Positions 45,573-54,742 of a DNA stretch of 64,000 nt are shown here, in pieces. The stretch is from Planctomycetes bacterium MalM25 (lineage in GTDB: Bacteria > Planctomycetota > Planctomycetia > Pirellulales > Lacipirellulaceae): contig CP036424.1 in the NCBI GenBank assembly GCA_007745835.1, forward strand, positions 3,459,968 through 3,523,967, given 5' to 3'. Both the position numbers and the translations under genes were made by a program. The number at the start of each line of letters is the position of its first letter. The stretch's first letter is position 1. The notes beneath the pieces are model-generated. The model was not told where the DNA came from and made no database searches. It saw only the letters and a list, made by a program, of their open reading frames with translations.

Positions 45573-46634
45573 TCAGAGCGAAGCCAGCGCCGCTAGCAGC
45601 GCGTCGGTCTGATCGGGCGAACCGACCGACACCCGGAGGCCGTCGTCCCCGCCGACCCAGCCGTCGTGGCGGATGAGCCGCACGAGCACGCCGCGTTCCT
45701 TGAGCCGCTGGTAGATCGCTTCGTGCTCGCCGGACGGGTGGATCGCCCAGACGAAGTTGGCGTGCGAGGGGGTCGTCGCGAAGCCGGCCGCTTGCAGGCC
45801 CTCGTCGAGCCGCCGGCGTTCGAGCAGCACCTTCGCGACGTTGTCGGCGAGCCACGCTTGGTCGGCGATCGCCGCGGTCGCGCCGGCCAGCGAGAGGGCG
45901 TCGCAGTTGTAGCTGTCCTTGACCTTCGCCAGCTGCGCGATGACGTGCGGCTGCGCCACCGCGTAGCCAAACCGCAGCCCGGCCAGCCCGTAGCTCTTGC
46001 TGAAGGTCCGGGTCACCAGCACCCGCTCGTTGGTCCGGACCAGGTCGAGGCAGTTGGTCTCGGCGAAATCGATGTACGCCTCGTCCACGAGCAGCGGGCA
46101 CTCCAGCGCGTCGGCGATGGCGGCCACCTCGCCCGGCGCGAGCAGCGTGCCGGAGGGGCTGTTCGGGTTCGCGAGGTAGGCGAGGCGCACGTCGGACGCC
46201 GGCGCGGTGAATTCGAAGCCGAGCGACCAGTCGGGCTCGCAAGGGACGACGTCGTGCCGCACGCCCTGGATCTCCCCGAGCGTCTTGTAGAGCGAGTAGC
46301 TGGGGCGCGCGTAGCGGATCGACTGGCCCTGATCGACGAACGTGCGCGTGGCGATCGTCAGGAGGTCGTCGCTGCCGTTGCCGCACAGGATCCAGTCGGG
46401 CGTGATCTCGGCGTTGTGCTCGCGCAGCACCTCGGCGGCCGCTTCGCGGAAAGCGGTCGCCGCCGGATCGGGGTAGCGCTGCAAACCGCTCGCCGCCGCC
46501 CGCTGGATCGCCTCGACGACGCGCGGCGAAGGGGGGTACGGGTTCTCGTTGGTGTTCAGCTTAACCAGCTTCATCCCCCGCGGCTGCTCGCCGGGGACGT
46601 AGCCGGTCATCTGCTCGATATCGCGTCGGAACAT
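45573..46634 (-). CDS. hisC: Histidinol-phosphate aminotransferase
   Basis: PLP-dependent transamination in histidine synthesis; 353 residues. LNTNENPYPPSP marks the N-terminus, LCGNGSDDLL binds PLP phosphate, YLANPNSPSG and VDEAYIDFA follow, and the Schiff-base Lys lies in TRTFSKSYGLAGLRFGY. The start at 46634 (MFRRDIEQMTG) was chosen over a frame starting at 46673, because those 13 extra codons are made by a repeat arm. It follows hisD on the same strand with ~240 bp of repeats between, so the two may or may not share a transcript. Confidence 0.95.
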   Translation of the reverse strand: MFRRDIEQMTGYVPGEQPRGMKLVKLNTNENPYPPSPRVVEAIQRAAASGLQRYPDPAATAFREAAAEVLREHNAEITPDWILCGNGSDDLLTIATRTFVDQGQSIRYARPSYSLYKTLGEIQGVRHDVVPCEPDWSLGFEFTAPASDVRLAYLANPNSPSGTLLAPGEVAAIADALECPLLVDEAYIDFAETNCLDLVRTNERVLVTRTFSKSYGLAGLRFGYAVAQPHVIAQLAKVKDSYNCDALSLAGATAAIADQAWLADNVAKVLLERRRLDEGLQAAGFATTPSHANFVWAIHPSGEHEAIYQRLKERGVLVRLIRHDGWVGGDDGLRVSVGSPDQTDALLAALASL

Positions 46635-46657
46635 GCGGTGTCGTAACTCAGTTAGGG

Positions 46658-46887
46658 AACCACCGATGAACACGGATAAACGCGGAGGTATCGGCGGTAT
46701 CTATAGGTAACCGGCTCCATCGAAGACTCCCTCCCCTTGATGGGGAGGGTCGGGGAGGGGTGAAGACCCCGGGTACCCGGTTCCCCCCCTCCCCTGGCCC
46801 CTCCCCACAAGGGGGAGGGGAATACGTTTGAGAAGCTTGTTATTTAGGCGATGATCGATCCGTGTTCATCCGTGTTCATCCGTGGTT
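46658..46887. repeat. AACCRC-type inverted-arm element (word GGATGAACAC) between hisD and hisC
   Basis: The left arm 46658-46688 reads AACCACCGATGAACACGGAT and on. The right arm 46858-46887, as reverse complement, reads AACCACGGATGAACACGGAT and on. The right arm overlaps the end of hisD and supplies its TGA stop (46878-46876). Another repeat (46727-46821) is nested inside. Confidence 0.82.
46727..46821. repeat. CTCCCC/GGGGAG palindromic repeat nested in the his element
   Basis: CTCCCCTTGATGGGGAGGG with GGGGAGGGG on the left and CCCCTCCCC with AAGGGGGAGGGG on the right can pair into nested hairpins. The same words, in the same order, occur inside metH at 61320-61435. Confidence 0.7.
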
Positions 46888-48252
46888 CCGAATCGTCACC
46901 GCCCGGGCGTGGCCGGTGAGGCCCTCGACCTCGGCGAGGCGGACGATGTCTTCGCGCTGCGCGGCGAGCGTCTCCTCGGTGAAGGCGATCACGCTGTTTG
47001 AGCGGAGGAAGTCGTTGCTCGACAGGCCGTTGGCGAACCGCGCCGTGGCGCCGGTCGGCAGCACGTGCGACGGCCCCGCCGAGTAGTCGCCCACCGGCAC
47101 GGGCCCGTGCGGGCCGAGGAACGCGGCGCCGGCGCAGCGGACCGTGTCGAGGAACGCCTCGGCGTCGTCGCACGCGACGTGCAGGTGCTCGGTCGCCAGT
47201 TCGTCGCACAGCCGGGCGGCGTGCTCGCGGTCGGCGACCGTGATGAGCGCCCCGAACGCCTCGAGCGATTGACGCGTCAGCTCGCTCCGCTCGAGCGACG
47301 CGAGTTGCTTCTCCAGCTCAGCGACGACTGCCGGGATCAACTCCTCGCGCCAAGTCACCAGCACCGCCGAGCCGGGCGAGTGCTCCGCCTGGGCGATGAG
47401 GTCGGCCGCCACGTAGGCGGGGGGCGTGGTCTCGTCGGCGACGACGATCACCTCGCTCGGTCCGGCGATCGAGTCGATGCCGACCTCGCCGAAGACGCGC
47501 CGCTTCGCGAGCGCGACGAACAGGTTGCCGGGGCCGACGATCTTGTCGACCTTTGCAACGCCGTCGCCTCCGTAGGCGAGCGCCGCGACCGCTTGCGCGC
47601 CGCCCATGCGGTAGACCTCGGTGACGCCCAGCTCGTGGCAGGTCGCCAGCAGGTCGGTGTTGTAGCTGCCGAAAGGGGTCGGCGGGGCGACCACGGCCAG
47701 CTCCTTCACGCCCGCCGCTTGCGCGGGGACGGCGGTCATCAGCACGGTCGATGGGTACGCCGCGGCGCCGCCCGGGACGCAGAGGCCGGCGCGTTCCAAG
47801 GGCAGATAGCGTTGCCGCAGGTAGCCGCCCCCCTCGATCTCGACACGCACGTCCTGGTGCAGGATCGCGGTCTGGAACCGCATCAGCCGCTCGCGGATAC
47901 GCCGGACGGTCGCCATCAGCTCCGGGTCGGCGGCGGCGTGGGCCTCGGCCAGCTCGTCGGGCGTGACCCGCAGCGTGTCAGCGGTCAGCTCGGCGCCGTC
48001 GAGCTTCGCCGTGTACTCGAGCACCGCGTCGAGGCCCCGGGTGCGGACGTCGTCGCAGATGCGCTGGACCACTTCGACCGGTGTGAGCGGCTCGCCGAAC
48101 ACCTCGATCGTCTTGCGGCGTCCCGCCTCGGAGACGACGTCCCCGTCGGGCGCCAGCTTCTGGCGGAGCGCGTCGAGGGCGGCGGCCGCCTCCGGGCGGC
48201 GGGCGTCGATCGTGGCGATCGCGAGGGGCGGATCTTGAGCGGCTTCGGTCAT
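46876..48252 (-). CDS. hisD: Histidinol dehydrogenase
   Basis: Last two oxidation steps of histidine synthesis, zinc- and NAD-dependent; 458 residues from MTEAAQDPPLA. LERAGLCVPGGAAAYPSTVLM is the hallmark loop, GPGNLFVALAKRRVFGEVGIDSIAGPSE is the catalytic region, and EHSPGSAVLVT and LHVACDDAEAFL hold further conserved acidic and His residues. A longer upstream frame (to 48351) was rejected since it adds Cys/His-rich residues outside the family. The last residues RNHG and the stop come from a repeat arm. No his leader peptide is visible upstream. Confidence 0.96.
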   Translation of the reverse strand: MTEAAQDPPLAIATIDARRPEAAAALDALRQKLAPDGDVVSEAGRRKTIEVFGEPLTPVEVVQRICDDVRTRGLDAVLEYTAKLDGAELTADTLRVTPDELAEAHAAADPELMATVRRIRERLMRFQTAILHQDVRVEIEGGGYLRQRYLPLERAGLCVPGGAAAYPSTVLMTAVPAQAAGVKELAVVAPPTPFGSYNTDLLATCHELGVTEVYRMGGAQAVAALAYGGDGVAKVDKIVGPGNLFVALAKRRVFGEVGIDSIAGPSEVIVVADETTPPAYVAADLIAQAEHSPGSAVLVTWREELIPAVVAELEKQLASLERSELTRQSLEAFGALITVADREHAARLCDELATEHLHVACDDAEAFLDTVRCAGAAFLGPHGPVPVGDYSAGPSHVLPTGATARFANGLSSNDFLRSNSVIAFTEETLAAQREDIVRLAEVEGLTGHARAVTIRNHG

Positions 48253-48399
48253 GGTTACCAGGGTACCCGTCTTGTGAAATCGGCTACAGTGGCGGTCGGC
48301 TAGGTGGGGAGCCCGGCAACCGCCCCCCGCCTGGGACGTACCCAAGGTCATCCCGATGGCTGTCCCGCCAACCTACGCCCCTACCGCAAGGAACTCGCC

Positions 48400-48975
48400 G
48401 TGTTGACCACCGCCCGCCTGCCGATGTTCACCCTCGCCGCCCTTCTCGCCCTCGTCGCCGCCCCAACCTACGCCGAGCCGGCGGTCGAACCGGTCATGGC
48501 GGGGCCCGCGATCGGATCGGTGGCGCCCGGCGTGAAGCTCCCGGGGCTCGACGGCCAGCTGGTCGATCTGGGTGAGGTTTACGAGGCGGGCGACACCGTG
48601 CTGGTCGTCCTGCGCGGCTACCCGGGTTACCAGTGCGGCATCTGCTCGCGGCAGGTGACCGCGTTCCTCACCGTCGCCCAGGAGTTCGCCAAGGCGGACG
48701 TTCAGGTTGTGATGGTCTACCCGGGCCCCACCATGGGCCTCTCCGACAAAGCCGAGGAGTTCCTCGCCGGCAAGACGCTGCCCGAGCCGATCACGATGGT
48801 GCTCGACCCCGACTACGCGTTCACCGACGCGTACAACCTGCGCTGGGACGCCCCGCGCGAGACCGCCTACCCGTCGACCTTCGTGATCGCGAAGGGGGGC
48901 AAGATCGAGTGGGCGAAGATCAGCAAGACCCACGGCGGCCGCGCCGACGTGCAAGAGGTCCTCGGGGCGCTATGA
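48400..48975 (+). CDS. Exported peroxiredoxin-like (AhpC/TSA) protein
   Basis: A 191-residue secreted thiol protein. GTG at 48400 with AAGGA upstream gives a signal peptide ending ALVAAPTYA. The thioredoxin fold carries RGYPGYQCGICSRQVTAFL, where the CxxC pair sits at the peroxiredoxin active-site position, and VQVVMVYPGPTMGLSDKAEEFL. DPDYAFTDAYNLRWDAPRETAYPSTFVI completes the redoxin domain. It could reduce peroxides or act as a thiol oxidoreductase. The stop overlaps the threonine aldolase start (ATGA), though no functional link is obvious. Confidence 0.82.
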   Translation: MLTTARLPMFTLAALLALVAAPTYAEPAVEPVMAGPAIGSVAPGVKLPGLDGQLVDLGEVYEAGDTVLVVLRGYPGYQCGICSRQVTAFLTVAQEFAKADVQVVMVYPGPTMGLSDKAEEFLAGKTLPEPITMVLDPDYAFTDAYNLRWDAPRETAYPSTFVIAKGGKIEWAKISKTHGGRADVQEVLGAL

Positions 48976-50057
48976 CCAAGCCGGCCGTCGACCTCCGCAG
49001 CGACACCCTCACGCGACCGACCGCCGCGATGCGCCAGAGCATGGCGGCGGCGGACGTGGGAGACGACGTGTTCGGCGAGGACCCGACGGTCGTCCGGCTC
49101 GAGCATACGACCGCCGAGCTGCTCGGCAAGCCGGCCGCCCTGTTCGTCCCCTCGGGGACCATGGGCAACCAGCTCGGCGTGCGGGTCGCTTGCCAGGCGG
49201 GCGACGAGCTGATCTGCGACACGCAGTGTCACGTCTACAACTACGAGCAGAGCGCCTACGCCCAGCTCTTCGGCGTGGCGGCCCGAGCGATCGACACGCC
49301 GCGGGGCGTGCCAACGCCTGAGCAGTTACGAGCGGCGATCCACCCCGACAACGTTCACTTCCCCAGGACGCGGCTGCTGTGCCTTGAGAACACCCACAAC
49401 CGCTGGGGGGGTCGGCTCGCTTCGCTCGAAGAAGTAAGAGCCGCCTGCGAGATCGCCGCCGAGCACGGCCTCGCCCGGCACCTCGACGGGGCTCGGCTGT
49501 GGAACGCCGCGGTCGCCGACGCGCGGCCCTGGCGGGAGGCGCTGCGGGCGTGGTCCGAGCCGTTCGACACGGTGAGCGTCTGCTTCAGCAAGGGCCTCGG
49601 CGCGCCGGTCGGCTCCGCCCTGGTGGGCGACACCGAGGCGATCGTCCGGGCCCGCCGTGTCCGCAAGGCGCTGGGCGGTGGCTGGCGGCAAGCGGGCGTC
49701 GTCGCAGCTGCCGCGTTGCACGCCCTGGAGCATCATGTGGAGCGCCTCGCCGACGACCACCGCCGGGCCCAGCGGCTCGCCGACGCGGTCCGAGGGATCG
49801 ACGGTCTCTCACTCGTCGACGATCGCTGCGACACCAACCTGGTCTTGATCGACGTAGACCCTGGCCTTGGAGCCGCCTCCGACTTTGCGGGTCGGCTCGC
49901 CGACCGGGGCGTTCACGTCCTGGCGATCGGTCCTCAGCGGGTGCGCGCCGTAACGCACCTTGAGATCACCGACGGCGCCCTCGACACGGCCCGCGAGGCG
50001 TTCCGCGGCGCGGCGCAATCCGACGCCCGGCCGCGGCACGCGGCCGAGAGTTACTGA
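48972..50057 (+). CDS. ltaE: Low-specificity L-threonine aldolase
   Basis: PLP enzyme splitting threonine or allo-threonine into glycine and acetaldehyde; 361 residues. VDLRSDTLTRPTAAMRQSMAAADVGDDVFGEDPTV is the standard N-terminus, FVPSGTMGNQLGVRV binds the cofactor, HLDGARLWNA carries the Asp contacting PLP, and CFSKGLGAPVGSALVG holds the Schiff-base Lys. The C-terminal domain ends VRAVTHLEIT. It is translationally coupled to the redoxin gene by ATGA. Glycine production for one-carbon metabolism is the probable role. Confidence 0.94.
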   Translation: MTKPAVDLRSDTLTRPTAAMRQSMAAADVGDDVFGEDPTVVRLEHTTAELLGKPAALFVPSGTMGNQLGVRVACQAGDELICDTQCHVYNYEQSAYAQLFGVAARAIDTPRGVPTPEQLRAAIHPDNVHFPRTRLLCLENTHNRWGGRLASLEEVRAACEIAAEHGLARHLDGARLWNAAVADARPWREALRAWSEPFDTVSVCFSKGLGAPVGSALVGDTEAIVRARRVRKALGGGWRQAGVVAAAALHALEHHVERLADDHRRAQRLADAVRGIDGLSLVDDRCDTNLVLIDVDPGLGAASDFAGRLADRGVHVLAIGPQRVRAVTHLEITDGALDTAREAFRGAAQSDARPRHAAESY

Positions 50058-50077
50058 CTCAACCTCATCCGAGCCAA

Positions 50078-51313
50078 TCACCCCAGACCCGCCAGCTCCG
50101 ACGCTCGGGCGACGCGTTCGATGCCGGCCATGAAGGCCGTCGTGCGGAGGCCGAGCTTGTTCTCCTTTGCGCGGTCCCACACCTCCTCGAAGGCGTGGGT
50201 CAGCGTCCGGTCGAGTTCGCCGCGCACGCGGTCGAGGGTCCAGCGGTAGAACTGCCGGTTCTGCGCCCACTCGAAGTAGCTGACCGTTACGCCGCCCGCG
50301 TTGGCGAGGATGTCGGGCAGGACGATCATGCCCCGCTCGAGCAGCCGCTCGTCCGCTTCGGGCGTGATCGGGGCGTTGGCCGCCTCGATGACGATCGGTG
50401 CGGTGATCTTAGCGACGTTCTCCTCGTTGATCACACCACCGATCGCCGCGGGGATGAGCACATCGACGTCCAGCTCGAGCAGCTCCTCGCCCGGGATGCG
50501 CTCGCCCCCCTCGAAGCCGTCGAGGTGCCCGCCGTGCTCGTGCGTGTGGCGGAGCGCGGCGAGGATGTCGATCCCGCTGGGGTCGCGCCACGCGCCGGTG
50601 TGGTCGCTGATGGCGACCACCTTGCAGTCCGACTCGACGAGGAACTTGGCGGCGTGCGAGCCGACGTTGCCGAAGCCCTGGATGGCGACCGTCGTGCCGG
50701 GCGCCTTGCGCCCCAGCCGGTGCAATGCCTTGAGCGTCAGCAGGCCAACGCCGCGGCCGGTCGCCTCCTCGCGTCCGGGGATGCCGTAGTGCTCCACCGG
50801 CTTACCGGTTACCACGCCCGGGTTGAAACCGTGGTACTTGGCGTACTGGTTCATAATCCACGCCATCTCTTGATGTCCGGTCCCCATGTCGGGCGCGGGG
50901 ATGTCCGTGTCGGGGCCGATGACCTGTTGGATCGAGTCAATCAGCTTGCGGGTGACCCGTTCCTTCTCGTCCTGGCTGAGGTCGCGGCTGTTGACCGTGA
51001 CGCCCCCCTTCGCCCCGCCGTAAGGGATGTTCACGACCGCCGTCTTCCAAGTCATCAGCGAGGCGAGGCCGCGCACTTCGTCGAGGTCGACGTGGTGGTG
51101 GTACCTCAGCCCCCCCTTGAGCGGCCCGCGTGCCGAGTTGTGCTGCACGCGATAGCCGACCAACGTCTCGAGCGAACCGTCGTCGCGCCGCAGGGGGATC
51201 TGCACGGTCAGCTCGCGTTCGGGCGTGATCAGCAGGGTCCGCAGATCGTCCGGCATGCCGAGCTCTTCGGCCGCTTTGTGGAAGTAGTGCTGAACGGCTT
51301 CAAACGCTTGCAT
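50078..51313 (-). CDS. gdhA: Glutamate dehydrogenase (Glu/Leu/Phe/Val family)
   Basis: Oxidative deamination of glutamate or the reverse; 411 residues, the length of the smaller hexameric NAD-type enzymes. VQHNSARGPLKGGLRYHHHVDLDEVRGLASLMTWKTAVVNIPYGGAKGGV contains the substrate Lys residues of the family, and AIQGFGNVGSHAAKF is the Rossmann dinucleotide loop. GEELLELDVDVLIPAAIGG and ANAPITPEAD follow. Leucine dehydrogenase is less likely because of the size and the RGPLKGGLRYH context. Convergent with ltaE; no attenuator or riboswitch is seen upstream. Confidence 0.92.
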   Translation of the reverse strand: MQAFEAVQHYFHKAAEELGMPDDLRTLLITPERELTVQIPLRRDDGSLETLVGYRVQHNSARGPLKGGLRYHHHVDLDEVRGLASLMTWKTAVVNIPYGGAKGGVTVNSRDLSQDEKERVTRKLIDSIQQVIGPDTDIPAPDMGTGHQEMAWIMNQYAKYHGFNPGVVTGKPVEHYGIPGREEATGRGVGLLTLKALHRLGRKAPGTTVAIQGFGNVGSHAAKFLVESDCKVVAISDHTGAWRDPSGIDILAALRHTHEHGGHLDGFEGGERIPGEELLELDVDVLIPAAIGGVINEENVAKITAPIVIEAANAPITPEADERLLERGMIVLPDILANAGGVTVSYFEWAQNRQFYRWTLDRVRGELDRTLTHAFEEVWDRAKENKLGLRTTAFMAGIERVARASELAGLG

Positions 51314-51441
51314 GCTGATGACCGCGGACGTGGGGAAGGGCCTATAAGAGCTATCGAACTGTAGCGCAGCCCCGCCCCGCCCGCAACGCGGGCGAGCACG
51401 GATCGATAGCGGGGTGGGGCGTGGGGCCGTAGACTGGGGGG

Positions 51442-52842
51442 ATGATCGTCACACACATTCCCCGGGCCCGCGGCGGCCTCGCCGCCCTGGTGGTTCTTGC
51501 GATCGGCTGCGATTCGGCCCCGCCCGCCCCGGCCCCCGTCATCGTCGAACCGCCGGCGGCGACGCCCCCCGTCTCGGCGCCCCCCGTCCCCACTCCCCCC
51601 TCCGACGGTCTGGTCGCCGACAACGGCCGCACGCTCTGGGCGTCGCCCACCGCCGGCGAGGCGATCGACCTGTCGGTCGTGCCGTCGGGCAGCGACCTGA
51701 TCGTCTGGCTCCGACCGAAGCCACTGCTAGCAAGCGAAGAGGGCCGCCGCGTCTGGCGGGCGCTCGGGCCCGCGGGCGAAGCGGCGACGGCCGCCATCGA
51801 AGCCCGCGCGGGCGAGCGGCTCGACGCGATCGACTCGCTGGTCGTCAGCGTCACCTCGGGCGAATCGTACGAGTCAGTCGAGGCGACGCTCTCCATCGAT
51901 CCGCAACCGACCGACGACCTGCCGCTGTTGCAGCGCGAGATCGAGTCGTTGCTCGAATCGAGCGACGCCGAACGGCACCTTACGCTGATCTTCTCGCCCC
52001 GCTTCGTGCTGGGCGGGGGCGGGTCGATGCTCCAGGGCCCTTGGGAACCGCTACGCGACCTGTTGCTCGCGCAAACGCGCGACGCGTGGTCCGCCGCCGC
52101 GTTGAGCGCTCATGTCGATGACCAAGCGCGTCTGTACTGGGAGCTACGCCTCCTGACCGGCGCCGATCTGCCGGAGACCCGCGCCGCGCTCGGCCTCGCC
52201 AAGCAGGCCAGCGGTTGGCAGGCGGACACGTCGTCGGTTGTTGATCAGACCGACTGGTCGCCCTACAGCGCGGAGGTCATCGAGCGCTCGCCCGCCATGA
52301 TGGAGGTCCTGGGCCGCTACGCGCGGCGCGGGGTCGACGGACGCCAAGCGGTGCTGAACGGTTACGCCCCGCCCGGCGCGGCGCATCAATTGCTTTTAGT
52401 CGCCGAGCGGATCGTCGCCGAGCTGGCGGCGCCCCCCGCGCTGCCGATCGCTTCGACCGCCAAAGAGACGCCGCTGGCGGACCTGCCGCTCGCCGAGCGG
52501 CTGCGGCGGCCCGTTTCGATCTCGTTCCCGCGTGAGTCGCTCGAAGCGGCTGTAGCGATCCTATCGGAAACGATCGCCACGCCGATCACGATCGTCGGCC
52601 GCGACCTACAGTTGGAGGGGATCACCCGCAACCAGATGCTGGGGCTCGACGAGACCGACCGGCCCGCGGCCGACGTGCTCGTGGAGATGCTCCGCCGAGC
52701 GAACCCGGACACCGAAGCGACCGGCCCCGCCGACCCGCGTCAGCGGCTGGTCTACATCGTCCGCGACGGCAAGATCGCCATCACCACCCGAACCGCCGCC
52801 ACCAAACGGGGCGACACGATCCCCGCCCCCTTCGCCGAATAA
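51442..52842 (+). CDS. Lipoprotein with C-terminal STN-like domain, unknown function
   Basis: A 466-residue exported lipoprotein: GGLAALVVLAIGC ends in a lipobox (AIGC), followed by a Pro-rich stretch (~residues 25-55). The central ~250 residues form an alpha/beta region without known motifs. Residues ~355-460 contain VSISFPRESLEAAVAILSETIATPITIVGRDLQLEGITRN, then PAADVLVEMLRRANPD and LVYIVRDGKIAITTR, resembling the short N-terminal (STN) domain of secretins and TonB receptors, though no secretin part exists. A second STN-like protein follows 16 bp downstream, so they likely work together at the cell envelope. Confidence 0.68.
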   Translation: MIVTHIPRARGGLAALVVLAIGCDSAPPAPAPVIVEPPAATPPVSAPPVPTPPSDGLVADNGRTLWASPTAGEAIDLSVVPSGSDLIVWLRPKPLLASEEGRRVWRALGPAGEAATAAIEARAGERLDAIDSLVVSVTSGESYESVEATLSIDPQPTDDLPLLQREIESLLESSDAERHLTLIFSPRFVLGGGGSMLQGPWEPLRDLLLAQTRDAWSAAALSAHVDDQARLYWELRLLTGADLPETRAALGLAKQASGWQADTSSVVDQTDWSPYSAEVIERSPAMMEVLGRYARRGVDGRQAVLNGYAPPGAAHQLLLVAERIVAELAAPPALPIASTAKETPLADLPLAERLRRPVSISFPRESLEAAVAILSETIATPITIVGRDLQLEGITRNQMLGLDETDRPAADVLVEMLRRANPDTEATGPADPRQRLVYIVRDGKIAITTRTAATKRGDTIPAPFAE

Positions 52843-52858
52843 ACAACGACGCCGCCCT

Positions 52859-54631
52859 GTGGACCTCATCCGCGTTCAATGCGAAACGTGCCAAACGTGG
52901 CTACGGGTGCGCGGCGAGGGGTTCGTCGGCGAGGTTCACGCCTGCCCGCGCTGCGGCAGCATGGTGCTCATCGCGTCGACGCCCGCGGCCCTACCCGAAA
53001 CGGCCGAGGCCGCCACGCCGGCGCCGACACTCGGCTTGAGCGACACGCTCGAGACGTTCGAGCCCCCGCCCGAACCAGAGACCACCGAACCGGAACCGCT
53101 CGCCGAGACGCCGGAACCGGTCGAAGCGCTCGCCGAACCGACGGCGAGCCTGGGCAGCTGGGCGCCGATCGCGACAACCGCCGCCGCGTTGATGGCGACC
53201 AGCGCGTTGGTCGGGGCTTGGTGGGTCGCGGGGTCGCCAACCGGGGAGGTTGCCCAGACCGAGAGAGCGCAGACTGAGGGGGCGTCGTCCGTCGCCCTTC
53301 CGGGCGAGGCTGAGGGGGGACGGTCGGCTGCGGTGGAGCCGTCGGTTGTGAAATCGGTCGTCGAACCTGTCGAGCCGGTTGTTGCGGTTGAGGAGCCGGA
53401 GCCCGTTGTTGAAGCCGATGGGGCAGCCGAGCCGAACGCCTTCGAACTGCCGCCCACGCCGGAAGTCGAACCGGTACCACCAGCGTCGGCCCCCGCCGCC
53501 GCGACACCCCCCACGTCGGTCGCCCCATTGAGTGATGGACCGCCGACCGCGATCGACCCGCTCGCGATCGATCCGACCGAGATCGAACTCGTCCTCCGCC
53601 GCGGCGACGGCTCGGCGTCCTCGCCGGGCGCCGAGCCGTCCGAACCGGCCTCGCCGCCGACGCCCGCCGAAACACCGCCGCCCGCGGAGCCCTCGCTCGA
53701 CGAGCGTCTGGCGCAGGCGGGCGCGCAGGCCGGGATCTTCGTGCGGCTCGGGCCGACCGACGCCTCGACCGGCCCGCCGAACGCGTCGGCCGACAAGGCG
53801 CTTACCCAAGTCGTGCCGTCGATCGAGCTGCGGGCGATCCCGCTCGACGAAGCGGTCCGGCTGCTCGGCGAGCTGGCCGGCACGCCGATCACGCTCGACC
53901 CGGCCGCCCTGCGGCGCGCCGGCGTGCGGCCCAACAAGCCGATCGACCTGATCGCCGAAGACCAGACCCTCGGCCAGATCCTCGCCGCCGGGCTCAAGCA
54001 GGCGCGGCTGCGCTACGCGACCGACGGCGCCCACGTCCTCGTGGAACGCGTCGGCGACAGCCAGACACGCGAGATCACGCACCGGCTCGGCGACCTTGTC
54101 GGCGGGGACCCTCAGGCGTTGGCGAGTGAGCTGGCCCGCCGGCTGCCTCACGAGATCGACCTCACGATCGGCGCCGACGGCGCGCTGCCACTCAACGCGC
54201 TGGGGCGGGTTCACTTCGACCTGCTGGTCGCGTGCGAGACGCTCCGCGCCGAGCGGGGCCTCCCCGCCACCAGCAAGTACCCGCGGGCGCTGCTCGCGAC
54301 CGAGCCTTACGAGACGGCGATCGCTCCGACTCTGGACCGCCGCACGACGTTCAGCTTCGTCTCACCGACGCCGCTCACGGAGGTCTTCGATCATTGGCGG
54401 CGCGTGACCGAGCGTCCGATCCTCGTCGACTGGCCGGCGCTGGCGAGCGTCGGCATCGGTCCGAGGACGACGGTCGAGTGCTCGGTCACCAACCGCCCCT
54501 GGCGCGCGGCCCTCGACGGCGTCCTCACGCCGCTCGGGCTCACCTGGCGGGCCGACTTCGCCGGCTCGATCTGGATCACCGCCGCCGCAGAATCACCCGG
54601 CGACGAACTACGGATCTCCGTTCGCCGTTAA
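52859..54631 (+). CDS. Zinc-ribbon, single-pass protein with two STN-like domains
   Basis: A 590-residue protein starting with GTG. Residues 1-40 form a zinc ribbon (VQCETCQTWLRV and VHACPRCGSMVL), and one membrane segment lies at ~105-125 (APIATTAAALMATSALVGAWWVAG). A long Pro/Glu/Ala-rich periplasmic stretch (~130-290) leads to a first STN-like domain (~325-405: IELRAIPLDEAVRLLGELAGTPITLDPAALRRAG, VLVERVGD) and a second (~490-580: FSFVSPTPLTEVFDHWRRVTERPILVDWPAL, GSIWITAAA). It follows the STN-like lipoprotein by 16 bp in the same direction. A sensing or scaffold role across the membrane is a guess. Confidence 0.68.
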   Translation: MDLIRVQCETCQTWLRVRGEGFVGEVHACPRCGSMVLIASTPAALPETAEAATPAPTLGLSDTLETFEPPPEPETTEPEPLAETPEPVEALAEPTASLGSWAPIATTAAALMATSALVGAWWVAGSPTGEVAQTERAQTEGASSVALPGEAEGGRSAAVEPSVVKSVVEPVEPVVAVEEPEPVVEADGAAEPNAFELPPTPEVEPVPPASAPAAATPPTSVAPLSDGPPTAIDPLAIDPTEIELVLRRGDGSASSPGAEPSEPASPPTPAETPPPAEPSLDERLAQAGAQAGIFVRLGPTDASTGPPNASADKALTQVVPSIELRAIPLDEAVRLLGELAGTPITLDPAALRRAGVRPNKPIDLIAEDQTLGQILAAGLKQARLRYATDGAHVLVERVGDSQTREITHRLGDLVGGDPQALASELARRLPHEIDLTIGADGALPLNALGRVHFDLLVACETLRAERGLPATSKYPRALLATEPYETAIAPTLDRRTTFSFVSPTPLTEVFDHWRRVTERPILVDWPALASVGIGPRTTVECSVTNRPWRAALDGVLTPLGLTWRADFAGSIWITAAAESPGDELRISVRR

Positions 54632-54638
54632 TCCGTCG

Positions 54639-54737
54639 GGTGGCGGGGGAGCTCCCGCCAGGGAAGCCCCCGGGCCCACTCAAGAATTCCCCCAACGCAC
54701 GGGGGCTTCTGCTACGCAGAGCGCCCCCGCCACCTGT
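54639..54737. repeat. GGTGGCGGGGG inverted repeat, copy 2
   Basis: GGTGGCGGGGGAGCT at the left and, inverted, GGTGGCGGGGGCGCTCTGCG at the right, with GGGGGCTTC and GAAGCCCCCG words between. It shares words with 43300-43460. Confidence 0.6.
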
Positions 54738-54742
54738 CAAAG

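Noticed and set aside
46635-46673. Upstream start for hisC
   Set aside because: The 13 extra codons are encoded by a repeat arm and are absent from the HisC family.
46844-47209. Minus-strand frame ending in a peptide with MNTDEHG
   Set aside because: Out of frame with hisD and created by the repeat arm; Arg-rich shadow typical of high-GC DNA.
48253-48400. Possible histidine leader peptide before hisD
   Set aside because: A few His codons occur in the upstream frame, but there is no cluster and no terminator follows.
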